NCBI RefSeq assembly: GCF_014083985.1
Contig: NZ_CP046907.1
Location: 504,501-568,500 of the forward strand
DNA length: 64,000 nucleotides
From: Streptomyces sp. SCUT-3
Lineage (GTDB): Bacteria > Actinomycetota > Actinomycetes > Streptomycetales > Streptomycetaceae
Direction of reading: 5' to 3'
The notes under the pieces are model-generated. The model was given only the letters and a program-made list of their open reading frames with translations. It was not told the origin of the DNA and ran no database searches. This document shows, one piece after another, positions 50,769 through 59,012 of the stretch (the first letter of the stretch is position 1; the number at the start of each line of letters is the position of its first letter). The position numbers and the translations under genes were made by a program.

Positions 50769-52955
50769 ATGACCAGTACGCAACGCCGCAGCCGATGGCT
50801 GCTGCCCGTCCTCCTCCTCGTCGTCTGGCTCGGGGTGGGGGGCGCCTTCGGCCCCTACGCCGGCAAGCTCGGCGAGGTCTCCACCAACGACAGCGCCGCG
50901 TTCCTGCCGCAGAGCGCGGAGTCCACGAAGGTCAACGAGCTGCGCACCGGCTTCGAGACCTCCCGCACCGTGCCCGCGATCGTGGTGTGGGTCTCCGAGG
51001 AGGGGCGGGTCACCGACGAGCAGCGTGCGGCGGCGGCCCGCGCCCTGGAGAAGGCCGCGCAGGTCGACGGCGCGACCGGCAAGGCGTCCCCGCCCGTGCC
51101 CTCGGAGGACGGCCGCGCCCTGCAGGGCGTGGTCCCGCTCGCCGACGATCTCGGGGACGGGCTGGAGCCGGCCCTGGAGGGGATCCGCGCCGCGGCAGAC
51201 GAGGTCCCCGGCACCACCGCCGACCTGGGCGGGCCCGCCGCCACCCAGGCCGACCTGTCCTCGGCCTTCGCCGGGATCGACGGGATCCTGCTCGGCGTCG
51301 CCCTGGCCGTGGTCCTGGTGATCCTGCTCGCGGTCTACCGGAGCGTGCTGCTGCCCTTCGCGGTGATCCTCGGCTCGGTCTTCGCCCTCGCCCTGGCCTG
51401 CGCGATCGTGTACTTCCTGGCCGACCGCGACGTGCTGCGGGTCGACGGCCAGGTGCAGGGCATCCTGTTCATCCTGGTGATCGGCGCCGCCACCGACTAC
51501 GCCCTGCTGCTGGTCGCCCGCTACCGCGAGGAACTGGTGGCGCAGAGCGACCGGTTCGCCGCCATGGGCCGCGCGCTCCGCCAGTCGGCCGGCGCGATCA
51601 CCGCGAGCGCCGCGACCGTCGCGCTGGGCCTGCTGACCCTGCTGCTGAGCGACCTGACCAACAACCGCGCGCTGGGCCCGGTGGGCGCGATCGGCATCGT
51701 CTGCGCGGTCGTCTCCGCCCTGACCTTCCTGCCCGCCGTGCTGCTGCTCCTGGGCCGGGCCGCCTACTGGCCGGCCAAGCCGCAGACGGACGACGGAGGC
51801 GGACGGGGCGGGGCGCTGTGGGGCCGCGTGGCGCAGACCGTGCAGCGCAGGCCGCGCCGCATCTGGACCGTCTCGGCGTTGCTTCTCGCGGTACTGGCCG
51901 CCTTCTCCCCGACGCTCTCCTCCAAGGGCGTCCCGCTGGACGAGATCTTCATCAACGACGCGCCCTCGGTGGCCGCGCAGCAGAAGCTGGCCGAGCACTT
52001 CCCCGGCGGCTCCGGCAACCCGGCCGTGATCATCGCGGACGCCGGGTCGGCGGAAGCGGTCGTGCGGGCCGCGGAGTCCGTCGACGGCGTCGACTCCGCG
52101 TCCCCTGTGACGGAGTCCGGCGCACCGGTCGGCGAACCGAAGGTCGTGGACGGCAGGGTCGCCGTCAACGCCGTCCTGGAGGACCCGGCCGACAGCGACG
52201 GGGCCAAGCAGACCGTGGTCGACCTGCGCGAGGCGGTGCACGCCGTGGACGGGGCGGACGCGCTCGTCGGCGGCTACACCGCCCAGCAGTACGACACCCA
52301 GGTCACCACCGCCCGCGACCGCGCGGTGGTCATCCCCGTGGTCCTGGTGGTGATCCTGGCGATCCTGGTCCTGCTGCTGCGCTCCCTGGTGGCACCGCTG
52401 CTGCTGGTGGCCACGGTGGCGCTCAACTTCGCGGCCACCCTGGGCGTCTCCGCGCTGGTCTTCGAGCACCTGCTCGGCCTCAGCGGCACGGACTCCTCGG
52501 TGCCGCTGTACGGGTTCGTCTTCCTCGTCGCCCTCGGGGTGGACTACAACATCTTCCTGATGACCCGGGTGCGCGAGGAGTCCCAGGTGCTCGGCACCCG
52601 CAAGGGCGTGCTCAAGGGCCTGGTGGCCACCGGCGGCGTGATCACCTCCGCGGGCGTGGTGCTGGCCGCGACCTTCGCCGCACTGGCGGTGATCCCGCTG
52701 GCCTTCATGCTGCAGATCGCCTTCATCGTGGCGTTCGGCGTGCTGATGGACACCCTGCTGGTGCGCTCCCTGCTGGTGCCCGCACTGATCCTGGACATCG
52801 GCCCGAAGGTCTGGTGGCCCGGCCGCCTCGCCCGGCAGGACCCCGGAGACGCGTCCGGCACCGGGGATGCGTCCGGCGCAGGGGGCGCGTCCGGTGCCGG
52901 GGGCGCGTCCGGTGCCGGGGGCGCCGAGGGAGTGGCTGCTTCCCCCCGCCCCTGA
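50769..52955 (+). CDS. MMPL/RND family transporter
   Basis: 728 residues with about 12 transmembrane segments in two halves, each preceded by an extracytoplasmic domain, as in MMPL/RND exporters of lipids or drugs. The proton-relay Asp-Tyr pairs are in GAATDYALLLVARYREE and LGVDYNIFLMTRVREE. The C-terminal tail repeats GASGAGG. ATG at 50769 follows AGAAG. Paired with the divergent MarR gene, an arrangement typical of inducible efflux. Confidence 0.92.
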   Translation: MTSTQRRSRWLLPVLLLVVWLGVGGAFGPYAGKLGEVSTNDSAAFLPQSAESTKVNELRTGFETSRTVPAIVVWVSEEGRVTDEQRAAAARALEKAAQVDGATGKASPPVPSEDGRALQGVVPLADDLGDGLEPALEGIRAAADEVPGTTADLGGPAATQADLSSAFAGIDGILLGVALAVVLVILLAVYRSVLLPFAVILGSVFALALACAIVYFLADRDVLRVDGQVQGILFILVIGAATDYALLLVARYREELVAQSDRFAAMGRALRQSAGAITASAATVALGLLTLLLSDLTNNRALGPVGAIGIVCAVVSALTFLPAVLLLLGRAAYWPAKPQTDDGGGRGGALWGRVAQTVQRRPRRIWTVSALLLAVLAAFSPTLSSKGVPLDEIFINDAPSVAAQQKLAEHFPGGSGNPAVIIADAGSAEAVVRAAESVDGVDSASPVTESGAPVGEPKVVDGRVAVNAVLEDPADSDGAKQTVVDLREAVHAVDGADALVGGYTAQQYDTQVTTARDRAVVIPVVLVVILAILVLLLRSLVAPLLLVATVALNFAATLGVSALVFEHLLGLSGTDSSVPLYGFVFLVALGVDYNIFLMTRVREESQVLGTRKGVLKGLVATGGVITSAGVVLAATFAALAVIPLAFMLQIAFIVAFGVLMDTLLVRSLLVPALILDIGPKVWWPGRLARQDPGDASGTGDASGAGGASGAGGASGAGGAEGVAASPRP

Positions 52956-53111
52956 CCGGGAGGGCCGGGCCTGTGGGTGCCGGCCCTCCCCCTGTCGGAA
53001 AAGCGCGCCCGCCGGGCGTTCGCGATTCTCGGCAGGGGGTAGTCGGGGGGGGTGCGTCAGAGGCTCCCGCCCGTCCGGTGGGGCCGCAGTGAACGGCGGG
53101 GAGGATCTTGC

Positions 53112-53423
53112 ATGCGCGGTACCGACAACCCGTACCGGAAAGCGGCGACGGGCCGCGGGCTGCTGCTCTCGGTGGTCTCCGGCCTGGTGGCCGCAGGACT
53201 GGTCTTCCTCAGCGTCGCCTCACCGCTCCTCGTCCGGGACCTGTCCGGGGCTGCCCGCGAGGCGTTGCTGACCACCGCCCAGAGCGCGGCAGTGGTGGCA
53301 TTCCTGGCCAGGCTGGCCCTGGGCGCCCTGCGCCCGGTCGTGGCAGCGAGGTGGTCCGGCGCCCGCTCCGGCCGCAGGCCCGCCGGCGGGCCCGGCCGGG
53401 CCCGCCCCCGGACCACCGGCTGA
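53112..53423 (+). CDS. Small two-helix membrane protein, hypothetical
   Basis: 103 residues, no family recognised. Two hydrophobic segments (LLLSVVSGLVAAGLVFLSVA near residues 17-36; TTAQSAAVVAFLARLALGAL near 54-73) are followed by a basic Arg/Pro/Gly tail. ATG at 53112 follows GGGGAGG. Lies between the MMPL gene and the IS30 element, whose left end begins 54 bp after the stop. Confidence 0.6.
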   Translation: MRGTDNPYRKAATGRGLLLSVVSGLVAAGLVFLSVASPLLVRDLSGAAREALLTTAQSAAVVAFLARLALGALRPVVAARWSGARSGRRPAGGPGRARPRTTG

Positions 53424-53477
53424 GCCGCAGGAACTGAGCCGCAGAACAGGGAAGACGCGCGCCGGCCCCCTCCCGGA

Positions 53478-54959
53478 CTTGGGTTCAAGGGGTCGTCGCA
53501 ACACCACTTGGTTTCAGGTGGTGAGTAGATCACGTAGACGCTCGGCTGGGGTATCCCAGCCGAGCGTCTTGCGTGGGCGGCCGTTGAGTTCCTGGGCGAC
53601 GTGTTCGAGGTCTTCGGGACTGTGGACGCTCAGGTCGGTGCCCTTGGGGAAGTACTGGCGCAGGAGTCCGTTGGTGTTCTCGTTCGAGCCGCGTTGCCAG
53701 GGCGAGGCCGGGTCGCAGAAGTAGACGGGCATGCCGGTGGCCATGCTGAACTGCTGGTGGCGTGCCATCTCGCTGCCCTGGTCCCAGGTGAGGGAGCCGC
53801 GCAGGTGGGCGGGCAGGGTCTGGACCGTGGTGACGAGGCCGTCGCGGACGGTCTCGGCGTCGTGGACGCCGCCCGGCAGGTGGACCAGCATGGTGTACCG
53901 GGTGCTGCGCTCGACCAGGGTGGCGATCGCGGAGCGGCCGCCCGCGCCGATGATCAGGTCGCCTTCCCAGTGCCCGGGCACGGCCCGGTCCTCGACGTCG
54001 GCGGGACGGTCGCTGATCATCACCATGGGGTCGGTGAACCGAGGGGTGCGCCGCTGGGGGTCCCGGCGTGGTTTGCGGCGGGTGCGGCCGGAACGGACGG
54101 CGGCCTGGACCTCCCGCTTCAGGCCGCCGCGGGCCTGGAAGTACAGCGCCTGGTAGATCGTTTCCACGCTCACCCGCATGCTCTCGTCGTCGGGATGCTC
54201 CTTGCGTAGAGCGTGGCAGACCTGCTCCGGTGACCACCGCCGGCGCAGTCCGTCCCGGACGAAGCGGCGCAGCCGTCCCGCGCGCAGCAGCTTGCGCTCC
54301 TTGGGCCGGGGCCTGCGTGCGGCGGCCGCGCGGTGGGCGGCGTAGGGCCGGTAGCCCTCGGTGCCGGAGTTCGCGTCGATCTCCCGCTTGACGGTGCTCG
54401 CCGGCCGTCCCAAGGCCCGTCCGATCGCCCGCAGCGACTGCCCCGCCGCACGCAGATCACGGATCTTCTCGCGCTCGGCGAGCGTCAGGAATCGCGGGTG
54501 AAGCTGCTTCTCCAGGGCGGTCAGGCCCACCGGTGGCATGGTCACACCGCACATCGTGACGGTCCCGGCCGCGTAGTCGACACGGCGCCCGTCCGGATAG
54601 ATGCGCGAAGAGCGGGTCTTCTTGACGCCCCAGTCCCAGTCCTTGGCCGTGCGCTCGTTCACACCGACCTGCCGGGCCGCAACCCGGCGTGCGACACCGG
54701 CGGCCCGAAGCCGCTCGTACTCGTCCCGCCGGGGATGCCGGCGCGGCCGGCGCTCCGAACGCCGCCCGGCCTTCCGGGCCCAGCCGAAGGCAGTGTTCCG
54801 GTTCACCCCCAGCTCCCGGGCCACCACAGTCACGTTCCCCACGACGTCCAGCCGCGCAAGGAAACGCTCCCGCAGCCCGGAAAAATCATCACGCTCAACG
54901 CCCACGGTCCCCGCAACTCCCACAGATCGCGGGTGTTGCGAGGACCGTTAGAACCCAAG
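53478..54959 (-). mobile_element. IS30-family insertion sequence, complete
   Basis: 1482 bp bounded by 28-bp imperfect terminal inverted repeats: CTTGGGTTC at 53478 and its complement ending at 54959, inner ends GCAACACC, 4 mismatches overall. GGA directly flanks both ends (53475-53477 and 54960-54962), a 3-bp target duplication typical of IS30. One full-length transposase fills the element. The intact TIRs and duplication suggest a recent insertion. Confidence 0.88.
53514..54923 (-). CDS. IS30 family transposase
   Basis: 469 residues. N-terminal HTH segments (VARELGVNRNTAFGWARKAG; LRAIGRALGRPASTVKREID) bind the ends. The DDE catalytic core is visible: PGHWEGDLIIGAGGRSAIAT (first D), LTWDQGSEMARH (second D) and ASPWQRGSNENTNGLLRQYF, then PKGTDL (E). 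The length is somewhat above the classic ~380 residues because of the extended N-terminus. GTG at 54923 or 54905. Confidence 0.93.
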   Translation of the reverse strand: MGVAGTVGVERDDFSGLRERFLARLDVVGNVTVVARELGVNRNTAFGWARKAGRRSERRPRRHPRRDEYERLRAAGVARRVAARQVGVNERTAKDWDWGVKKTRSSRIYPDGRRVDYAAGTVTMCGVTMPPVGLTALEKQLHPRFLTLAEREKIRDLRAAGQSLRAIGRALGRPASTVKREIDANSGTEGYRPYAAHRAAAARRPRPKERKLLRAGRLRRFVRDGLRRRWSPEQVCHALRKEHPDDESMRVSVETIYQALYFQARGGLKREVQAAVRSGRTRRKPRRDPQRRTPRFTDPMVMISDRPADVEDRAVPGHWEGDLIIGAGGRSAIATLVERSTRYTMLVHLPGGVHDAETVRDGLVTTVQTLPAHLRGSLTWDQGSEMARHQQFSMATGMPVYFCDPASPWQRGSNENTNGLLRQYFPKGTDLSVHSPEDLEHVAQELNGRPRKTLGWDTPAERLRDLLTT

Positions 54960-55228
54960 GGAAAGGGCGGGGGCCGACGCGCGTCCGCACGCCCAGCCCT
55001 CCGGTACGCCTCCGTCCCGCCTCCTCACACCCTCGCCCGTCTTCGCTCGCCCACGCCTGTCCGCACCAGTGCCCATGCCCGCCCGCATCCACCCACGCCG
55101 TCCGCACCAGCCTGCGCCCGCCTGCTGTCCGGCCCTTCTCGCCCCTCCCTTCCCCTGTCGGCGCGCCCACGGCTACGGAGGCCCCGGGCTCTTCCGCCGT
55201 GGCCGATCGATCGGGCAGTCGACTTCCT

Positions 55229-55504
55229 CGGTGGGGCAGTTCGCTTTCGTCGCCGGGTGCGGGCCGTCGTCGCGGCCTCCGGCCGCAAAGAAGGGCCGGC
55301 TGCGAGGGGGAGGGGTGCGGGCGGGGCTTGTTCGCTGGGTGGCTGCTGGTCCTTGGTGGAGGTCACCGCGCCGGGAACGCTGCGCGCCCCCGGGTGGGCG
55401 GTCGGCGCCGTCTCGTCACTGTGCGGGCCGTTCCCGATGCCCGTCACTACTCGACTGGTGCTTCGCACCCGTGGCGGGCCCGACCGGTCAAGCGGCGGTC
55501 CGAT
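55229..55504 (+). repeat. Long inverted repeat, left arm
   Basis: About 276 bp starting CGGTGGGGCAGTTCGCTTTC and reading through GTCACTACTCGACTGGTGCT and CGACCGGTCAAGCG. The reverse complement occurs at 56294-56569 with only a few substitutions and no indel over the aligned length (coordinate sum constant at 111798). Confidence 0.9.
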
Positions 55505-55812
55505 GGGGCGGCCCGGCGAGGCAACCCGACTCAGTGGGGCGGGCGATGGCCCAGTGGGGTGAGGCGGCGGCCCGGTGGGGCTCCTTCCGCTCGCACAGAA
55601 CCGGCGGCGCGGGAGGCGGGCGAAATGACGCAGGGCTGTGGCCTCCCGGTCCGCGGGATTGCGGCCTCCCCGTCTGTTGGGTGGGCCTCCCGCCCGGGTT
55701 GGCCTTCCTGTCTGCGGGCTGCAAACCCCCCGCCCGGGATGGGCTTTCCTGCCTTCGGGGCTGTGGCCTCCCACCCATAGGGGCGGAGAAGGGTGAGCTC
55801 GGCGGTTGGGCC

Positions 55813-55975
55813 ATTGGGGTGGTCCGATTACGGTTTGCCGCCACACTTTTGACAGGCCTCCCCCATGTGGCCCAATTTCTTGCTCCATGTGAGGGACGAA
55901 AGCAGCCCGTATCGGGGCAGCCGCGAAAAGTGCGGGGCCAAACCGTAGAAACGGCGGAGAAGTGCGGTGGCAAAC
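55813..55975. repeat. Palindromic intergenic repeat, copy 2
   Basis: Starts ATTGGGGTGGTCCGATTACG, then CGGTTTGCCGCCACACTTTT, CCCCATGTGGCCCA, GCGAAAAGTGCGGGGCCAAA and GAGAAGTGCGGTGGCAAACC. The first CGGTTTG arm is the inverted complement of the two later CAAACCG blocks, so it can fold into alternative long hairpins. The same blocks occur in the same order at 37577-37740. It lies near the middle of the spacer between the 276-bp inverted arms. Confidence 0.65.
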
Positions 55976-56293
55976 CGTCGACTACCGCGCCGAGCCTGCC
56001 CTCGTAGCCCTCTACCGGGCCCGAGCAAGCCCCTTGCTCCCCCAAGGGCGGGGCAGAGGCCGTTCGGGGGATCATCTCGGCACCACGAAGCCCCGCATCA
56101 CCTCCCGCATGTGCTGTCGGCCGGGGCGCCATATGCCGCCGGCGGGGCCGAGTGAGGACAGTCTTCGCCGGCCGTGCGCGGGAACGGTGACCGAACTGCC
56201 GCTTCCACACGCGGCTTGCGTCCCGCCCCGCCTTCCCGGGGGTGAACCAACCCCACTGGGCCGGGCCGCCCGACCGGGCTGCCGCCTCACCTC

Positions 56294-56569
56294 ACCGGGC
56301 CGTCGCTTGACCGGTCGGGCCCGCCACGGGTGCGAAGCACCAGTCGAGTAGTGACGGGCATCGGGAACGGCCCGCACAGTGACGAGACGGCGCCGACCGC
56401 CCACCCGGGGGCGCGCAGCGTTCCCGGCGCGGTGACCGCCACCGAGGACCAGCAGCCACCCGGCGAACAAGCCCCGCCCGCACCCCTCCCCCTCGCAGCC
56501 GGCCCTTCTTTGCGGCCGGAGGCCGCGACGACGGCCCGCACCCGGCGACGAAAGCGAACTGCCCCACCG
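56294..56569 (-). repeat. Long inverted repeat, right arm
   Basis: Reverse complement of 55229-55504, about 790 bp away. Differences are a few single bases (for example near 56310 and 56440-56460). Both arms are GC-rich and non-coding. No transposase motif, obvious terminal duplication or ORF links them. Confidence 0.9.
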
Positions 56570-56763
56570 AACCGACCCCGGCCGTGACCCGCACCACCGA
56601 ACCACCAGCCACCGGGCCACCGAACCACCGGCCACCGGCCGCCCCGCACCACCCGCGGTCCACACCGCACCACCAGCCACCCGCCGAGCACCGTCGGCCA
56701 CCTGCCGTCGGCCACCTGCCGTCGACCACCCGTCGGGGAGCCACCCGCCGGGGAGCCGGCCGC

Positions 56764-57474
56764 CTACTCGTCGTCGTCGCGCAGGCCGATGGCGTGGGCG
56801 AGGCCGGTGGCGTTGCTGTCGAAGAAGGCGTCGCGGGCTTCGACAACCTTGGTGAAGTGGCCGAAGACCTCGAAGGAGATCAGCCCGAACAGCTGCGCCC
56901 AGGTGGCGACGAGGCGGGCGACCACCGGGCGGGGCAGCTCGGGGCACATCTCCTCGGCCAGGCGGTCTGCGTCCCGCAGCACCTCCGGCTGCGGTTCGGC
57001 TGCCCGCGGGTCGAACCTGAGGGCGCCTGCGGCGTGCGCCTCGCGGACCACGCCGATCAGGACCGCTGCCACCCGGGAGGCCGGTTCGACCGTTGCCTGC
57101 GGGGCCCTGTACCCGGGCACGGGCGAGCCGTACAGGAGGGCGTACTCGTGCGGGTGCGCCAGGGCCCAGGCGCGTGCGGCGCGGCAGACCTCGACCCAGT
57201 GCCGGACGGGCGGCGCGTCGTCCGCCCGGGCGGACGCCTTCTCCGCCTCCTCGCCCAACGCGTCGTAGGCGTCGACGATCAGGGCCGTCAGCAGGTCGTC
57301 GCGACTGGGGAAGTAGCGGTACAGCGCCGAGGAGACCATTCCGAGTTCGCGGGCGACGGCCCGCAGGGACAGGCGGTCGGCGCCCTCCGCCGCGAGCCGG
57401 CGGCGGGCCTCGTCCTTGATGGCGCGGGTCACTTCGGCCCGCGCCCGTTCCCTGGCTTCCCGTACGGCGTTCAT
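56764..57474 (-). CDS. TetR family transcriptional regulator (WHG/TetR_C_13 type)
   Basis: 236 residues. HTH with ARRRLAAEGADRLSLRAVAR, then ELGMVSSALYRYFPSRDDLL, followed by a WHG-type C-terminal domain (ATWAQLFGLISFEVFGHF). ATG at 57474. It is divergent from an F420-type oxidoreductase, with two perfect palindromes (57514-57530, 57567-57581) and a half site between, which are strong candidates for its operators. Confidence 0.9.
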   Translation of the reverse strand: MNAVREARERARAEVTRAIKDEARRRLAAEGADRLSLRAVARELGMVSSALYRYFPSRDDLLTALIVDAYDALGEEAEKASARADDAPPVRHWVEVCRAARAWALAHPHEYALLYGSPVPGYRAPQATVEPASRVAAVLIGVVREAHAAGALRFDPRAAEPQPEVLRDADRLAEEMCPELPRPVVARLVATWAQLFGLISFEVFGHFTKVVEARDAFFDSNATGLAHAIGLRDDDE

Positions 57475-57513
57475 GGGGCCAGTGTGCCACCCGATGAGAT
57501 CACCGACCAAGAA

Positions 57514-57530
57514 CAAGAGCACTGCTCTTG
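57514..57530. promoter_or_regulatory. TetR operator 1
   Basis: CAAGAGCA-C-TGCTCTTG, a perfect 17-bp palindrome 39 bp upstream of the TetR start, sharing the core GAGCACTGCTC with operator 2. Confidence 0.75.
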
Positions 57531-57566
57531 CCCCAGTGGCCGCGCAGTGGAACACTGCTCATCAAT

Positions 57567-57581
57567 GAGAGCACTGCTCTC
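57567..57581. promoter_or_regulatory. TetR operator 2
   Basis: GAGAGCA-C-TGCTCTC, a perfect 15-bp palindrome with the same core as operator 1, 33 bp before the oxidoreductase start. A half site AACACTGCTCA lies between at about 57551-57561. Confidence 0.75.
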
Positions 57582-57614
57582 GATAATTCGGATTCAGACC
57601 TACCGGAGGTACCC

Positions 57615-58073
57615 GTGACGGCCTCACACGCGTCCCACTACCGCAGGCCCGGGCTCCCCACCCTGCTGCTCAACCGGATCGTCCGGTGGGTCAACGGGCG
57701 AGGCATCGGCCTGGCCGGTTCCAAGACCCTGGCCGTGCGCGGGCGCACCAGCGGCGAGTGGCGCACCACCCCGGTCAACCCGCTGGAGTTCGACGGCCGG
57801 CGCTACCTGGTCTCGCCGCGCGGCCACTCCCAGTGGGTGCGCAACATGCGCGCGGCCGGCGGCGGTGAACTGCGCCTGGGTCGCAAGGCGGAGGCGTTCA
57901 CCGCCGTCGAGGTGCCGGACGCGGACAAGCCGGAACTGCTGCGCGCATACCTGCGGCGCTGGCAGTGGGAGGTGGGGGCGTTCTTCGACGGGGTGGGGCC
58001 GGACTCCCCGGACGAGGAGCTGCTGCGGATCGCCTCCTCCCACCCCGTCTTCCGGATCACCCCTTCCCGCTGA
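57615..58073 (+). CDS. F420-dependent nitroreductase-like (Ddn/DUF385) oxidoreductase
   Basis: 152 residues of the deazaflavin-dependent nitroreductase family: LAVRGRTSGEWRTTPVNPLE, then RRYLVSPRGHSQWVRNMRAA, the conserved F420-binding region. Members reduce diverse hydrophobic substrates with F420H2; the substrate here is unknown. GTG at 57615 follows GGAGG. Likely the target of the divergent TetR. Its 3' end overlaps the convergent DUF4230 gene by 17 bp. Confidence 0.88.
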   Translation: MTASHASHYRRPGLPTLLLNRIVRWVNGRGIGLAGSKTLAVRGRTSGEWRTTPVNPLEFDGRRYLVSPRGHSQWVRNMRAAGGGELRLGRKAEAFTAVEVPDADKPELLRAYLRRWQWEVGAFFDGVGPDSPDEELLRIASSHPVFRITPSR

Positions 58074-58782
58074 ACTCCACCGTGACGTCGGTGAACCCCA
58101 GGGAGGTCAGCAGCCCCACGAGCATGCTGCGGGTGTTGCTCTCCGCCCGCTTCCTCAGGTCGCTCTCCTCGGCGGCCGCGCCGATCTTCTGCGCCGCCAG
58201 TTGGTTCATCTCCTGGTGGTCCCCCGGGTTGGCGGAGAAGAAGTCCTCGACCCGGTCGAACAGCCCGCGGTTCTGCGCCACCACGTAACTGCGCTCGGGA
58301 TCCAGCGAGGGGCGCTCCAACTGGGCTCTCGGCAGTACGATCTCGGCCGAGGTACGGTCCTCGTCGACCGTCACCGCGTCCTTGCCCACCCGGCCGAGGT
58401 CCACGTAGGCGCCGACACTGCCGGCCCCCACGTACAGGGTGCGCTTGCCGCGCACGGCGTCCGGCAGGAACCGCGCGTCCTTCTCCAGGTCCACCACCAC
58501 CTGGAAGTTCCCGGAGGCCGCCTCGTAGCGGCTCATGTCCTGGATCGACTTCAGGACCGCCGGACCGCTGCGGTCCCGGGTCTTCTCCGAGAACGGGTCG
58601 GGGAGTCCCGGCAGCAGGCCGGCCCTGGCGACCAGGAGCAGCACCGCCACCGCCAGGAGCACCACCAGCACGCTCCGGCCCCGTCTCCGGGGGCCGCGCG
58701 ACCCCCGGCCCCGCTCACTCCCCCGCGCCTCGCCCGCCTTGCCCGTCTCGTCCGCCTCGTGCGTCCCGCGTGCCGTCGACAT
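58057..58782 (-). CDS. DUF4230 family membrane-anchored protein
   Basis: 241 residues. A basic N-terminal tail (RGSRGPRRRGR) leads into one transmembrane helix (SVLVVLLAVAVLLLVARAGL, about residues 37-58), so the rest is extracytoplasmic. The DUF4230 core has VVVDLEKDARFLP, GKRTLYVGAGSVGAYVDLG and the late helix ESDLRKRAESNTRSMLVGLL. Function unknown. ATG at 58782 follows GGGGAGG. Confidence 0.85.
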   Translation of the reverse strand: MSTARGTHEADETGKAGEARGSERGRGSRGPRRRGRSVLVVLLAVAVLLLVARAGLLPGLPDPFSEKTRDRSGPAVLKSIQDMSRYEAASGNFQVVVDLEKDARFLPDAVRGKRTLYVGAGSVGAYVDLGRVGKDAVTVDEDRTSAEIVLPRAQLERPSLDPERSYVVAQNRGLFDRVEDFFSANPGDHQEMNQLAAQKIGAAAEESDLRKRAESNTRSMLVGLLTSLGFTDVTVEFSGKG

Positions 58783-59012
58783 TCGCGGGCACCTCCCCTC
58801 GTCCCGTTCGGGGGCCGTCCCCGCAAGGGTTTCTGCCCGGCGTTCCCCCGTTCATGAGGGGAACGCCGGGCGCACGCGCGGAAGCACGCGGAGGGGGCGG
58901 GCAAGGACGCGGGCGGGCCCGGCCGGATCGAAGCGGCCGGGCCCGACAGTCAGCGGCCAGTAGCAGACAACCACCGACCGGCGGCCACTGACCGGCGGCC
59001 GCCGGCCGGGGG

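Larger units (their letters stand above)
54960..56763. other. 1.8-kb gene-free region rich in inverted and dispersed repeats
   Basis: No reading frame here has codon usage or motifs of a real gene; open frames on both strands are compositional. It contains 276-bp inverted repeats (55229-55504 and 56294-56569), the palindromic repeat copy 2 (55813-55975), GGCCTCCC-type short repeats at 55620-55780, and a low-complexity CACC/CCGACC tract at 56580-56750 before the TetR gene. It may be remnant or non-autonomous mobile DNA next to the IS30 element. Confidence 0.6.

Noticed and set aside
54333-55888. Open frames of 240-400 codons on both strands after the IS30 element
   Set aside because: Arg/Ala/Gly/Pro-rich with no motif, and part of them lies in the inverted repeat arms, where both copies look equally open.
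56072-57490. 472-codon minus-strand frame overlapping the TetR gene
   Set aside because: Shadow of TetR in another frame that continues into the non-coding inverted repeat.
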